Assembly (NCBI GenBank): GCA_024195265.1
Contig: JAJLRJ010000006.1
Location: 3,649,407-3,713,406 of the forward strand
Length of the DNA: 64,000 bases
Origin: Dendrophyllia cribrosa
Lineage: Eukaryota > Cnidaria > Anthozoa > Scleractinia > Dendrophylliidae
Direction: 5' to 3'
The notes below the pieces were generated by a model. That model saw nothing but the letters and a program-made list of their open reading frames with translations, did no database searches and was not told where the DNA came from. The translations under genes were made by a program, and so were the position numbers. Below are positions 41,260 to 52,401 of the stretch, in pieces. Each line of letters starts with the position of its first letter. The stretch's first letter is position 1.

Positions 41260-42243
41260 GCCAGTTAAGTGTACTAGAATGGCTTCCGGTTAGAGTTTAG
41301 TAAACATTGTTATATAGTCTTTTAGTACTCGCTAAACAACCCCTTTAAGAATAAATTTGAAGAAAAAATCGTCCTTTTTCAAAGGAGAATTAACATTTTA
41401 TGAAGAAACTGAAATTAAAAATGTAGTTGACTAAACAGCTACGCCGCTTCATGGCGTTTGCCTCCCAACTCGAACAGTCGACAATTAATAAGCGGCCAAT
41501 TTTACCGATTTCCTTTATATTTGAGATATCTCAAAGCTGAACATGATATAGATAACTGCTAAGATAAAACAAATAAACCATCTAAGAATAGATATAGTAT
41601 ATTTTTCATGGGTCGATTCGGCAGTCTATCGTATTTCCTCAGAACGAAAAGTCTTGTAGTATTTACAATTTTGTTAATTTATGCAAATTTGGCAACTGCG
41701 CGTCGCGAAGTTTTCGTTTTGTCAACACGAATCTGAATTGCCCAGATTTTTTATTTCATATTGTTTCAGTATAAGGGCCGAACTTTATCCTTGTATATAT
41801 TTTGATTTGATATCGGACATACCAAGATGGATTTCGTGCCACTCAAGTTGCTCAATTTTTGCCTTTTCACAAAATGCTTGAGATTGTATTTTTTAAAGAA
41901 ACCGTGAAACTTTCTAAATCGCTGCCAAACTTTGAAAAGGACAATAGCTAGAAAGTAGATGATTTATACTAAAGAAAAGACGTATCCCCGTTTTCTAGCG
42001 TTGCACCTTGTTTCAGCACAAGCGTTCTGAAGTTGGTCAATTTAACTGTGATTTTTGCATAATTTATTGGGCAAAATCCGGTATTTTCGTTTTTCCCTTT
42101 TTTTCTCGAAAACTATAAATTTCTAGAAAGTTTCAATAATATTTTTTAACATAGCTCCCCAAAAGCGTCTTTTTGGCTAATTATCACGATTTTCGTTTTT
42201 GGGAGCCTGCCCAGTGATTCTCGATATTTACAGTCACGGGCTC
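41260..42243. mobile_element. Arm of a TTAA-type long-TIR element (inverted partner at 12694-13797)
   Basis: Reverse complement of the left arm with modest divergence. The terminus is intact here: ...TCTCGATATTTACAGTCACG, GGCTC, then TTAA (42244-42247). The end CTCGATATTTACAG is shared with the TTAA element at 59060-62063, so both belong to one wider family. It has no hairpin MITE at the position where the left arm has one. Confidence 0.8.
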
Positions 42244-42469
42244 TTAAAACAAAATGATAAACAAAGGCTCTATGAGCTAACTCGTGAATACGAAACGCTC
42301 TAAATAAATAATTCTTCACCCAAAAATTCATGGTATATAGAGGTATGTACTTGAGAAACAGATCCATATTAAAGTTAACTGTAGTGTAGATATTGTTTTC
42401 AACCTCTGAAACAATAGTTGCACTTGTTGTAAATAACACTTGTCAAAGTTTTATTGAATTGACCCCTGG

Positions 42470-42538
42470 TCCAGCGATTCCCGGTAGCGCTATGTAGTTG
42501 AGAAACAGCGCCTTACACCACTCGACCACCAATGCACA
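42470..42538 (-). pseudogene. Degenerate tRNA-like segment
   Basis: On the minus strand TGGTCGAGTGG (A-box-like) and AAGGCGCTG resemble the D-arm and following region of Leu/Ser tRNAs. The T arm lacks GTTC, so the B box is lost. Probably a decayed tRNA-derived repeat. Confidence 0.4.
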
Positions 42539-42734
42539 ACATTAAATTAAATCCGTGTTTTTGTTAAACGAAAGTTTACAGCCGAGTGAGTGAGCGATCG
42601 AGTTACTTTTTTCTCCTAAATACTACAACTCGTTTTAGGATTCGCGTATTCACAAATTAAAAAGGACATTCCATTTCAGTAAAAGTTTAATCAAGATAAT
42701 TCAAAGATGCACAAAGAAAACGACAGTTACAGTA

Positions 42735-42960
42735 CAAATTGCTAGATCAGTGACAACAATTTATGCGAGTTTAGTTAGGGTATTTAGGAAAGATTATCGT
42801 GATAGAGCACTCTATGGAAACACACCACCTATCTCTGAGACAATCAAGGAAGGGAGGCTCAGATTTAGTTGCCACTTTTGGAGAAATAAGAACGAAGTAG
42901 TTTCGCAACTGCTTAGTCTTTTGGGACTCAAGTCATGGCAAAAGATCAAGGGGGCGTGGA
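42735..42960 (+). pseudogene. LINE ORF2 C-terminal fragment
   Basis: The frame reads LVRVFRKDYRDRALYGNTPP, ISETIKEGRLRFSCHFWRNK and NEVVSQLLSLLGLKS. The ALYG.xPxIS...RRLRFxGHxxR pattern is common at the end of CR1/Rex-like ORF2 proteins. No catalytic core remains. Confidence 0.6.
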
Positions 42961-43719
42961 TCGACCAAATAAGAAACTTTGACAAATACAGTGTAAACTT
43001 AACGTTTTCCTTCTTCCATGCCTACGTGTACAAAAAAAAAAAAACGCCCGCAAGTCCTTATGGGGTCGGGGCAACGAAGCGAGTCCCGTGACACAAATGG
43101 CAGTGGCCACACCATCCTCCCCTCCCCCTTTCCAGTGAGGTACACGACATACAAACGAACAACTAATTCTAGGTCACAAAATCAACAACAGTTTCTAAGC
43201 AACAAGAGTTCTTAGTGTTCATGATTATCCTTTGAGAGGGCATTGTTCATTTAAGGTGGCTCGATATAGTTTTTTTTTGGCGCGCGCAGATTGGGTTCTA
43301 ATTTACCCGCGGGACTTTTAAAAATTTGAGTCATCCAAGAAAAAAGATAAACAAACATGGCCGCAACACTCCTTTCGCAATTTTATTTTTGCGCCGGCCT
43401 GGTTGACTGTGTTTTTTGCGTGTATGCAAGCTAGGTTTACATTCTTCTTTCTTTGGTGGTAATGTGATTTACCGAGAAAAAGAAAACAGGGCGGTTAAAG
43501 TTCCCTGACAAGAATGCAGTGAAGAATGGTTTCGCGATCGACAACTCAGCCCCGCCGCGGGGCTGACGACGCAATTTTCCTCTGAATACGAGAGAGTTTA
43601 TTTTGGGCTGTTTTTAGGGGCAGTGTATTTTCTTAATCTAAACTCTATTAAAAGAGTAATGCAGAATGTGTTGGGAAAGACAGTTCATCTTCTAATAAGA
43701 ACAAACAGCAATAGAGCGT

Positions 43720-44530
43720 GTGCGCGACGAAGTTCCCACCCACTGCATGACATTTGTGGTCGATTCTCGTCATCAATTAGATAAGAAAATGCACAAAAAA
43801 GGGTTATCCAGCTACGAACCACCAGAGGAAATAAAAAGCAAAAAGGAAGCAGACGTTGTATGGCTTTTAATGAAGCAGCAAATCAGAAATACTCAAAAGA
43901 GAAAATTAGGAAATCTTCGATCTGGCGTTCAAGAAAAGACACAACAACACGGCTACAGTGATTATCAATTTGTAGTTTTTGACACGGAGACAACTTCTTT
44001 AGATAAAATAGCAGCTATAACTAAACAGGTAAACACTTACAATTGACTATGTGCATTTTCCCAAAATGCAATATCAGCTACTACGCTTCTCAGTCGATTT
44101 AACAAACTGTCAGTGGAATCGATAAATGGCCAGAAAACGTTGCTCAAAGAAAACGTTCCAGTGCATACTGTTCCTCTGAGCGATTTCACCACTTTTCTCT
44201 CCAGTAATGCTATCGCAAATTGCCACAGTGTTTTGATCGGCCACAATTCTTTTGTTTTGACACTCCCACATTGCTACGCTGTCTTAGGCTCTCTTCTCCG
44301 CAAAGGCTCCTATCAGTTAGGCATGAGTTCAAAGAAACACTTTCATCCATGAAAAATTCTATTCGCCGACAGTCTTCACCTTGTCAAAACACCCGAATCG
44401 CTCAATCCGGGAGGAAAGCCCTGTAGAAGCAATCTTCCATCGGTTTTAAAATCTGTTTTTAATGACGAGCTTTTTAGCAAATGATGCTTTGGAAGATGTC
44501 TTTGCTCTCCATCGCGTATTTATTATTATT
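43720..44530 (+). pseudogene. DEDDh 3'-5' exonuclease-like gene inside the TTAA element
   Basis: DEDDh exonucleases remove nucleotides from 3' ends using two metals. Here, motif I is FVVFDTETTSLDK (about 43970). After the first frame ends at 44046 (possible donor AAACAG|GTAAAC at 44029), the frame LSVESINGQKTLLKEN resumes. Motif II is SVLIGHNSFVFDTPTLLR across a one-base shift near 44262. A motif III-like DALEDVFALHRVF lies at about 44480, with N in place of the usual H before DALED. Upstream basic DNA encodes KADVVWLLMKQQIRN-like sequence. At least two frameshifts and a stop make it a pseudogene. Similar exonucleases occur in PML and in some transposons. Confidence 0.65.
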
Positions 44531-45370
44531 TCAATCCCCGTCGTTGTAAACAACGGCAATGTAAATCCCGCCTCCTTCGCTTTCGAAGACATGGTATTTT
44601 TAGACGAACGCTTCCAGCGTGTGCAATTTCAGGGATAACATCTTTTCTCAGAGTAATAATGGGCTGGTAAAGCAAAGCCTCCTACAAAAAATTGCAGAAA
44701 GTGGCCTGTCCTACCAGGACTTACAGTGTCTCTAGAGAGGCTCTCAATTTTGAGCAGAGCGCCGACAGCAGCGATTCCATCCACACCACGAGAAACAAAG
44801 CATCCAGCGATTTTAGCCAGAATTGTTAATCATTTCGAAGGCAAGTGATGTACCAGCCATTACTAGACACGATTCATCCAAAAGATAACAGTTTCTATCT
44901 CACAAAAAGCTGCACAGTGCGAAAGAGATTTGTCTATAAATGAATAAACAAGAATAACATCCGCAAATCGACCACAAAATCCGCGTGGAAGAGTGGCGTG
45001 ACAACTGCCACGCATGCGTAATTGCCGATCTTGTCGTGTCAAAATTTTCAGAAATTTGAAACTTTCGAAGTCCACACTTCCGCTTCCGCTCGGTAAATTT
45101 TTTTCATTTTTTGCATGTTGACTTCGTTCTATCCAAAGTGCGTTTTACGCGATTTTCAAAAAATTCTGTCAACAGAGAAAAAAATTACCAACGAATTCTA
45201 AAAAACGCGTTTTTTCTTTAAAATTTCTGACAGATTTTTTTTAAAGTTGGTACTCGGGTAGAACACAGGGGTCGAAGGCCGTATGCAAAATTTAAACAGA
45301 ATTCACCGTGGAATTTTAAAGATAATTGAAGATATGTCTGTTTTGAGGCCCTACTTAAAAGCCCAATGGC

Positions 45371-45384
45371 GTTGCCATGGCAAC
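45371..45384. promoter_or_regulatory. Perfect palindromic RFX X-box-like site
   Basis: GTTGCCATGGCAAC fits the RFX X-box consensus on both strands. The same 14-mer occurs at 55277-55290 in the related TTAA element. Function is inferred from the motif only. Confidence 0.5.
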
Positions 45385-45537
45385 GCCAACCTCGATACAT
45401 GTATGGCAAATTAATACTGTAATATTATCTTGATTTCGGGGTAAAATGTGATGACGATCCGCAAAGTATAACTCTAACTGTTTTGCCTCCAAATATACTA
45501 TACAGGGAAACCAAAATACTATATCGAGCCACCTTAA

Positions 45538-47815
45538 GCAGACTCCTCCAGCAAGCACAACTTGGCAGCAGGACGCATCAAGGTTCCGTTCGGGGTCTTT
45601 ACTTCAGCCATGCGCACTCTGCCATCATTTCCAGTGAATGTTTTAACAACTCGGCCTAGAGGCCAATGCGAACGGGGAGCATCATCATTCTTCAGGAGGA
45701 TCAGATCGCCTTCTCGCAAATTCCGTTGCTCTCGATTCCACTTTGAACGGACAGTCAGGCTGGGTAAGTATTCTTTACGCCACCGTCGCCATAGCATGTC
45801 GTGAGAGCCTGTGCCATTCTCCATCTCTTGCGGCTATTAACTTCACGCTCCTCAAACTGACCAGGTGGGCTGTTAGGTGACGCTCTTCCAATCAGGAAGT
45901 GGTTAGGCGTTAGCGCTTCGTAATCGTTCAGGTCATCACTGACAGCAGTGAGCGGTCGACTATTGAGTATAGCCTCTGTCTCGACAAGAACTGTATGAAG
46001 TGTCTCCTCAGGTAGAACTTGGTCATTGATGACGGTCTTCGTCGCTCTTTTCACTTGCTTTACCATCGACTCGAAAATTCCTCCCATATGCGGGGATGAT
46101 GGCGGGTTAAAGTACCAAGAGATTCCTTGGTCGGCCAACTCACTAGTGATTCTCTCTTGATTCAACGATTTCAATGCTTCTGTCAGCTCTCGGTTGGCTC
46201 CAACGAAATTGGTTCCGTTGTCTGAACGTATTGTCTTAGGATTGCCTCTTCTTCCGCGAAATCGTCTCAATTAAAAAAAAGGCCATGATAAATGAATCGG
46301 TGCTTAAATCACCCGCTAGTTCCAGGTAAACCCCGCGGGTGGTGAGACATGTAAAGAGACAACCCCACCTTTTCTCAGTAACTCTTCCTCTCTTAACGTT
46401 TACAGGACCGAAGTAGTCCACACCGGTATTTGTGAATGGTGGCTCGCAGAGTGCGAGGCGCTCTTTGGGCAAGGATGCCATTAACGGCACATTAGGCTTG
46501 ACTCTCTTTCTTCTACAGTGTAGACAATCGTTGACGATCTTCCTGATAAGTGATTTTCCATGTGGGACCCAAAACTTCTGTCGAACAAGAGCCAGTGTGT
46601 GTTCCCTTCCCACTTGGAGATGACCCTCATGAAAGTCTTGAATTAAAAGCTTTGACAGACGATGCGCTGGTGGAAGGATCACTTGGTGCTTTGCTTCAAA
46701 TGGTATCGGAGCTTTGTTCAGTCGACCTCCGACTCTGACAATTTCATTCACAAAAATGGGTTGCAGTGGGAGCAGTGAGTTGTTTCGCGGGAGTGGCCGT
46801 TTGGCCTAAAGATCTTCATTGTCTTCTTTGAATGACTCGATCTGGGCTAGCTTGCACAGGGCTAAGGAGGTTTCTTCAAGATCAGCAGCACCCAACATCT
46901 TGCTCTGTCGCTCGAGCGGAGGACTTTCCTTCTTGACCTTACACCTTAGTTTGAATTTGTACCTCATCCACAGGCATACAAACGAACCAGTCTTCTCCAA
47001 GAGGAGTACTTCTCCCAATCAATTAGGCTAACAAGGAGAGTGGTTAGGGTTGTGAGGACTGAGGCCTTTACTTCTAGCTCGCTTTCATCAACGCTTAGGA
47101 CACCTTCACTACTCGGCCACAGTTTTTCAGGCAGCATCAGAAATTGGGGACCACTAATCCACCGAGACTCGGGAGTCAAATCACGAATTTCAATCCCTCG
47201 CGTGCAGTCATCAGCCACATTCATTGCACCTGGAATGTGATGCCAGTCCTTATTGTCCGAGTCAGAGACGATTTCAGCAACTCTGTGTGACACATACACA
47301 CTGAATCTCCGTTAAGTATTGTTAATGTAGTGCAGAACGATCTTGGAATCACTCCAGAATAGTGTTTGGTCAACTTCAAAGTCAATTTCCTTTAATATCT
47401 TGGACTTCAGTCTAACCGCTGTAACTGCAGCCTGGAGCTCTAGACGGGGTATGGTCAAAGTCTTGATCGGAGCCAGCCTTGTCTTGCTCATGACGAAGCT
47501 TACATTGACACGCCTATGCGTAACTGTTCGGAAATAAGCAACAGCTCCGTAAGCGACTTCCGAAGCATCGCAGAACACATGTAGCTGCACATTCTCAGAT
47601 TCTTCACAATGGAAGCCGTACCACCTGGGCACTGTGATAGCTCGAAACGTGTTCAAACCGTTCTTCCAACTTTGCCAGTTCTGAAGAATTTCATCAGGCA
47701 GCTCTTCATCCCAATCAATCTGACGTCTCCACAGTTCTTGTATGATCAGCTTGGCTTTAATCACGTATGGTGCAGCAAGTCCGAGTGGGTCAAACACGCT
47801 GCTTCGCGAGGAACA
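45538..47815 (-). pseudogene. BEL/Pao retrotransposon pol (RT end, RNase H, integrase), decayed
   Basis: The minus strand encodes, in order: end of RT and RNase H (VFDPLGLAAPYVIKAKLIIQ, LHVFCDASEVAYGAVAYF, IPRLELQAAV, LFWSDSKIVLHYI); HHCC integrase zinc finger (DFHEGH ... CLHCRR, 46530-46670); integrase core with D,D,E (TNTGVDYFGP, IRSDNGTNFVGA, PHMGGIFESMVKQVK); and the C-terminal WRKEYLPSLTVRSKWNREQR / GDLILLKNDD domain ending LEESA. Lesions: TAA after HYINNT (about 47312), a shift near 46975, TAG at about 46806, a shift in an A-run at 46270, and a one-base loss near 45790. The RT catalytic part is missing beyond 47815, where another transposon fragment begins. Confidence 0.92.
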
Positions 47816-48165
47816 AGGTCTCATTATGCATGGAGTATTAGAACCCTGGACAGACGCCTTCGCTATTTTGAAATTAGTTTCACCGATCGTAGCGCAACAG
47901 TCGACCAAGTGGAAGCTGCAGTGAAGTACGAAATGAAAGCTCCCGGAAAGCTGCTGGGCTATCGTGCTATGCAGAAGAAACTACGAGAAGTCCATGATTT
48001 GTGTGTGCCGCGTGATTTGGTGCACGCAGTTATGTATAATGTAGACCCAGCAGCGCTAGAAGAAAGGACCCCACAATTCAAACAAAAGGGTCACTTCATG
48101 TCAAAGGGAACCAACTGGGTACATTCCCTTGATGGTCATGATAAACTTATGGGATATTAGAACAC
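47816..48165 (+). pseudogene. Integrase-core DDE transposase fragment (IS3EU/Ginger-like)
   Basis: The frame reads SHYAWSIRTLDRRLRYFEIS, VEAAVKYEMKAPGKLLGYRA, MQKKLREVHDLCVPRDLVHA and TNWVHSLDGHDKLMGY before stopping. The helix-turn-helix start, GYRxMxxxL segment and final HxDGxDKL (first catalytic Asp) match a retroviral-integrase-fold protein family common in animal genomes. Only the N-terminal third remains. It lies head-on to a minus-strand piece of the same gene. Confidence 0.6.
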
Positions 48166-48356
48166 CACTTTCCCATTTCAAAAGAGCGAAGGCGTCTGTC
48201 CAAGGTTCTAATACTCCATGCATAATCATCAAAATCTCGTTCCATGAAGTCAAGAACTTCCTCACGTCGGAGACCTTGTTTAACGTACTCAATTAGCGTT
48301 TCTTTTAGCTCGGTGTTTTCTTTCCATGCATCGTTGCGGATCCTAGTAGCTGCCAT
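48166..48356 (-). pseudogene. Integrase-core transposase, N-terminal piece in inverse orientation
   Basis: ATG 48356: MAATRIRNDAWKENTELKET, LIEYVKQGLRREEVLDFMER and DFDDYAWSIRTLDRRLRSFE. The last part is the same protein segment found on the plus strand at 47822-47880. The two copies converge at about 48165, where GGGATATTAG is shared by both. Confidence 0.6.
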
Positions 48357-48429
48357 ATTGGAACGAGCATGATGCTAGGTGGCGCAATGCATCTTGGTCT
48401 ATGGCAGTTTTAGGCCACAGCGGCCACAA

Positions 48430-48705
48430 TTTTTTTCACAGGGGTCCACAACTTTTTTTCCCCCCAAAAAAAATGTTTTTTCGTTTTTTTTAACATTGTG
48501 ATTTATTTCATTATTTTTTCGCTGTTTCCGTCTCAGTAAAAAAAATAAAGTTTTTGATTTCTAGCCATAAAAAAAAGATTTTTTTATCATCGACAAAAAA
48601 AGAATATTTTTTTTTGTAATAAAAAAAATAAATTTTATGAAATTAAATTAAAAATTTAAAAATTAATTCAAAATTAAAGTAAAAATCTCCATTACAAAGC
48701 AAAAA
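48430..48705. repeat. A/T-rich low-complexity DNA
   Basis: Runs of A and T broken mainly by single bases (TTTTTTTTT, AAAAAAATAAA). No coding potential. Confidence 0.85.
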
Positions 48706-48949
48706 TCCTTATGGCAGTTCTAGGCCACCATAACCCAGACATGTGATCAGTAGACGGATTCTAATTGGTTTAACCTTCCTGAAGCCTTTCATAACAATAG
48801 AGGACAAAAATAACTTTCTAGGGGAGGCAGGGGCGAGTTCGCGTACACTAAAATATGCGTGCATAAATTTGCATGCAAAATCGTGACACAAAAAAAAAAA
48901 AGAAAAAGAAAAACGAAGGCCGTTTTATAACTCTTGCGCTTTGCGCATG

Positions 48950-49151
48950 AGTAAAAAGGAGATGCATACCCGTTATTAATGGTGCAACTGGATATATTGT
49001 TATAAATCACTTGAATCCAATTCCTAAAGTCCGAGCCAAAGTTAAATGTTTCAATGGTTTTTAATAGGAAATTCCATTCTAGACTATCAAAGGCCTTTTC
49101 AAAATCAATAAAAGTAACTATACCCGGACTTGTATGTGATATCTCTTGCAC
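48950..49151 (-). pseudogene. LINE reverse transcriptase fragment
   Basis: The minus strand reads PGIVTFIDFEKAFDSLEWNF, LLKTIETFNFGSDFRNWIQV and IYNNISSCTINNGYAS. FIDFEKAFDSLEW is RT motif A of L1/Tx1-like elements, with the first catalytic Asp present. Both ends are truncated. Confidence 0.8.
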
Positions 49152-50676
49152 AGCCTCCGTAGGATGCTGAATATACTGTAGGTGATATTAAGTGGCACTG
49201 GAATTGGATCATATCCCTCGTACGTCTGAATCGTCACTGCCCTTTTGAATGACCACTCCCTTATCGAGTTTTCCTTGTAAGAATCAAACAGGGAACAACA
49301 TTAATTAGATTTAAAAGATACAAAATCCAACAAGTAACAATAAATTATGATGTGCACGCGTTTACCGTGTGGCATAATATTTTTCCGGGATCTTTTTTTC
49401 GTGAATTTCGCGGGTTTTTCAACGATCCACGAGAATAAGATCCCACGAAAATAAATTCAAGCGAAAAAATATTCTGCCAAAAATTTACCTCATTTATTTA
49501 GATCAATGAATTTCAATTAAATTGACTGCAAACAATATCGGACCTTCTTCACAACTGCAACACAACAAAGAGGCTCTGTGGTTTCTGGTTATTTTGATAA
49601 AAAAATCTATAGATATATGATCTGCTCGGTTTATAAAAATATGTCGTCCGAAGGGACAACATTGTCAAGGGCTTCTGTTATGCCACATTTACACCACCCA
49701 TTAAAGATATTGGATGGGTTTCTTTTTTTATAGTGAGTAAAAAATATAGAAAATTTAAAATAAAAAAATAAAAGACAAGACAACATTATATCTCCTTGTT
49801 GTTTTATACAAGTACCTTACATGAAAAACCGAGATTCGCGAAAATTTGTCCCAGCGAAACGCAAACAAAATTTTTCATCACTTATAGTTTGATGGATCAA
49901 TACTACCACTCTTTATCAGTTAATACTACTGACAATAATGCTAGAAAACAAATGCCAAGTCATTGTTGAACAATATTTATGGTCATCGTCTTGATGTAAC
50001 AGGTTACCACAGTCACAGTATAACCTGTTAAAGACACCCTCTATATTTTAACTTTAAGTGCTTATAACTAAAAAACGAACTCAGTGACACCCATTTTTTA
50101 TTATCGAATTGTAAATAGTGTGTTAAGATAAAACTTTTAACAAACTCTAACAAAATTCTTGTGAAGGGATTCAGAGACATCTTAATTTTCGATTATTCAA
50201 TAATGTGGTCTTCGGAAATTCCTAGAAATGTATTTAAACAGTCCAGGGTGGTGAGAAATGATTAGTTTACAGGTTTATAACACCCATTTTTAAGGGATCA
50301 AAAGTATTCGAGGCATCACACTGCAGCATCAATCAATCTCATCGACATACTGCAAAATGTAAATGACAACGGCCACATGAGTACTTTTTCTGTCAACTGT
50401 AGGTTAATACATTTGGCTATGAAAAAATCAATCCATGCAAGAGTCTAATTCAACAATCAGCTTTCTTAAGATGTTAAAAAATTAATGGAAAGTCTAAATA
50501 GAAACTGAAAAAAAAAACCAAGTCATCAGAACATGACAGACTGACTGAGTTTTCGATCATCAATGATAATACGAAAATGTACCCAGACAAGTTAAATATT
50601 GATGTTTTCTATGGAAATGAACTTAAACTTTAACAAGTAAGTCAGCACTGAACTCTTTTCTCGCACTTGCATTGAG
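49152..50676. other. No gene recognised (3' side of the TRP gene)
   Basis: The remaining downstream exons of the minus-strand TRP gene might lie here but I could not identify any. CGTGAATTTCGCGGG and TTCGCGAAAATT motifs near 49390-49450 and 49830-49850 suggest another weakly preserved TIR element. Confidence 0.35.
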
Positions 50677-50678
50677 TA

Positions 50679-51041
50679 GCGTTCCTTTTAACAATCTATT
50701 AAAGGACACTAGATTCTGCGATCACAAATTTGATTTTATGTTCCATGAGGGACAATTCGAATCTTAGATTTCAATCTAAACGATCCTGCCCGGAAGTTAA
50801 TCGTTCAGATTAGTATCTGAATCCGTTTTCAGATTGTGCGTTCCATTCGACGAACTACTTTCAGATCTATGGCACGTGGTCCGGTTAAAAACAGCAAACA
50901 AACAAAAAAAAGGCCTAATCGCAGAGGGATCTGCTGATGGAAGGAACGGACAGATTTTTCTCTTATTTTCGTTCCAGCTAATAAGAAAATCAAACAATCT
51001 CGAATAACTAAATCGGAAACTAGATTGTCTAAAAGGAACGC
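50679..51041. mobile_element. MITE with TA target site
   Basis: GCGTTCCTTTTAACAATCTA and its imperfect reverse complement TAGATTGTCTAAAAGGAACGC form the ends, bordered by TA on both sides (50677-50678 and 51042-51043). This fits a Tc1/mariner-type site but superfamily is not proven. Intronic in the TRP gene. Confidence 0.75.
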
Positions 51042-51078
51042 TATACCTAGTTTTAAGACACTAAACCCAGTCTTTTAC

Positions 51079-51271
51079 CTCCGTTTTCTGATACGTATTG
51101 GATAGCAAGGCTATCAGCATATTAACGAGAAGGATAACTCCCATGATAAGAAAAGCAGCGTAGAGGATTCTGGCCAGTGTTACCGAAGTAAGATCAACAG
51201 ACGCCAATGGATCAGTTTCTTCTGATCGATCTAGCAGGGACCAGCAGAGGTGAACTGTAATCGCCCACCAA
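51079..51271 (-). CDS. TRP-family cation channel, exon with pore and S6
   Basis: A 193-bp exon between acceptor TTCGTTACAG and donor ACGGAG|GTAAAA. Joined to the 58389 exon it reads ETWWAITVHLCWSLLDRSEE, then LARILYAAFLIMGVILLVNM, LIALLSNTYQKTE. The second part is the S6 helix and start of the C-terminal tail as in TRPC-like channels (ILLVNMLIALLSNTYQ is strongly conserved). These are plasma-membrane cation channels assembling as tetramers. Phase matches the upstream exon exactly (AC|T). Further 3' exons are not found in the window. Confidence 0.88.
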
Positions 51272-51494
51272 CTGTAACGAAAATAACGGTTATATGATAG
51301 CTGATTCGTGCGACCTGCCAAAGACTACGAAATGCGGCAGAACCATTCTGCAATCTAACTGGTTCTGTATGAATGTAAATATATGAAAATCATATATTTG
51401 AACTGCGGATAAACATGAGTGAAATTTGTGATCCTCACAGTGTGCTCTCAACTTAAGCAGTTGAAAAAGCAACCCGCGTCCGCTGAAAAAAATC

Positions 51495-51560
51495 AGGCTT
51501 GAACGGGATTCGAACCCAGGACCTTGCGAAACCGGTGCAATGCTAACTGGTTCTGTTAAT
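51495..51560 (-). pseudogene. tRNA-derived SINE-like segment
   Basis: On the minus strand GTTAGCATTGCACCGG is followed by CAAGGTCCTGGGTTCGAATC, CCGTTCAAGCCTGA and a T-run. The B box GGTTCGAATCC is perfect. The 5' half and stems are incomplete. This type of tRNA-headed short repeat is common in cnidarian DNA (family identity is an inference). Confidence 0.65.
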
Positions 51561-52107
51561 TATAACCCATCGAAAATGTGAAAGCGGGTGTTATGATGTA
51601 ACCCGAAGCAAATGTCAATTCTCATTTTTTGAAGCGAATTTAGATTCTACATATACAAAGCTTACATTTGTAGAAATGAATGCAAGGCTTAAGCGTCAGT
51701 CGTTCACAGTCGCTTCCCGTTAAACTGTAATGTATTTTAATTTCTTTTTCTTTTATTTCTGATGGTTTTAGATTTGTCTGCGAGAGAGATTGCAACAAGA
51801 CTTCGTGTTGACGAGTCTCTCAAACTACAGTCAATGCTTGGAGATCGTCTAAATTTGCAAGTTCACGCAGCTATATATATTTCATTAGTGGGATATTGCA
51901 AGGTTTCTTTCTTTTATGACATCTTTATTGTGCCTACTTACCAGTTGTGTTGGTTTGATTTATATAGTTCGCCTCAGTGTTTCAAAATTTAAAGTTTGAA
52001 TTTGATCCGTTTGTTTGATCAGGCAGTGCGATAAGGAGGGTCGTTTAAGTTTCGCTGCGGCTTGACTTATACTCGATGTTTATAAAAGTGGCCCTATTTA
52101 AACTTAA

Positions 52108-52146
<39 letters not shown>
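52108..52146 (+). repeat. AAT microsatellite
   Basis: About 13 uninterrupted AAT units. Confidence 0.95.
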
Positions 52147-52147
<1 letters not shown>

Positions 52148-52401
52148 TAACAAACTGTGGTATTTATAAAGATGGTGTAATTATAATGATGGTCGCCAAA
52201 CTTTACCAAAATGTGTCTAAATGATAAACAAACAGCTACTGAAGACAACATGTGCTAATATAAATGCTCTTAAAAAAATCGGAGAAAAACCTCGTATGTC
52301 ACAGGGTTAGGGAATTCGAGAAGCAAAGAGTCATGGAATGTCGTTGTTACTGTGAGTCGTAATTTAATTATCCTTATTATTTATAGAGATGTTTCTGTTT
52401 A

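Larger units (their letters stand above)
43255..45533. mobile_element. TTAA-type element carrying an exonuclease gene
   Basis: The ends GGTGGCTCGATATAGT and its reverse complement are flanked by TTAA at 43251-43254 and 45534-45537. The short TIR is shared in type with 54638-55432 (GGTGGCTGAACACAGT). Both also carry GTTGCCATGGCAAC about 145 bp from the right end. The cargo is a decayed DEDDh exonuclease. It is inserted exactly at the stop codon of a BEL/Pao pol gene. Piggybac- or Kolobok-like by its TTAA site; no transposase is seen. Confidence 0.87.
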
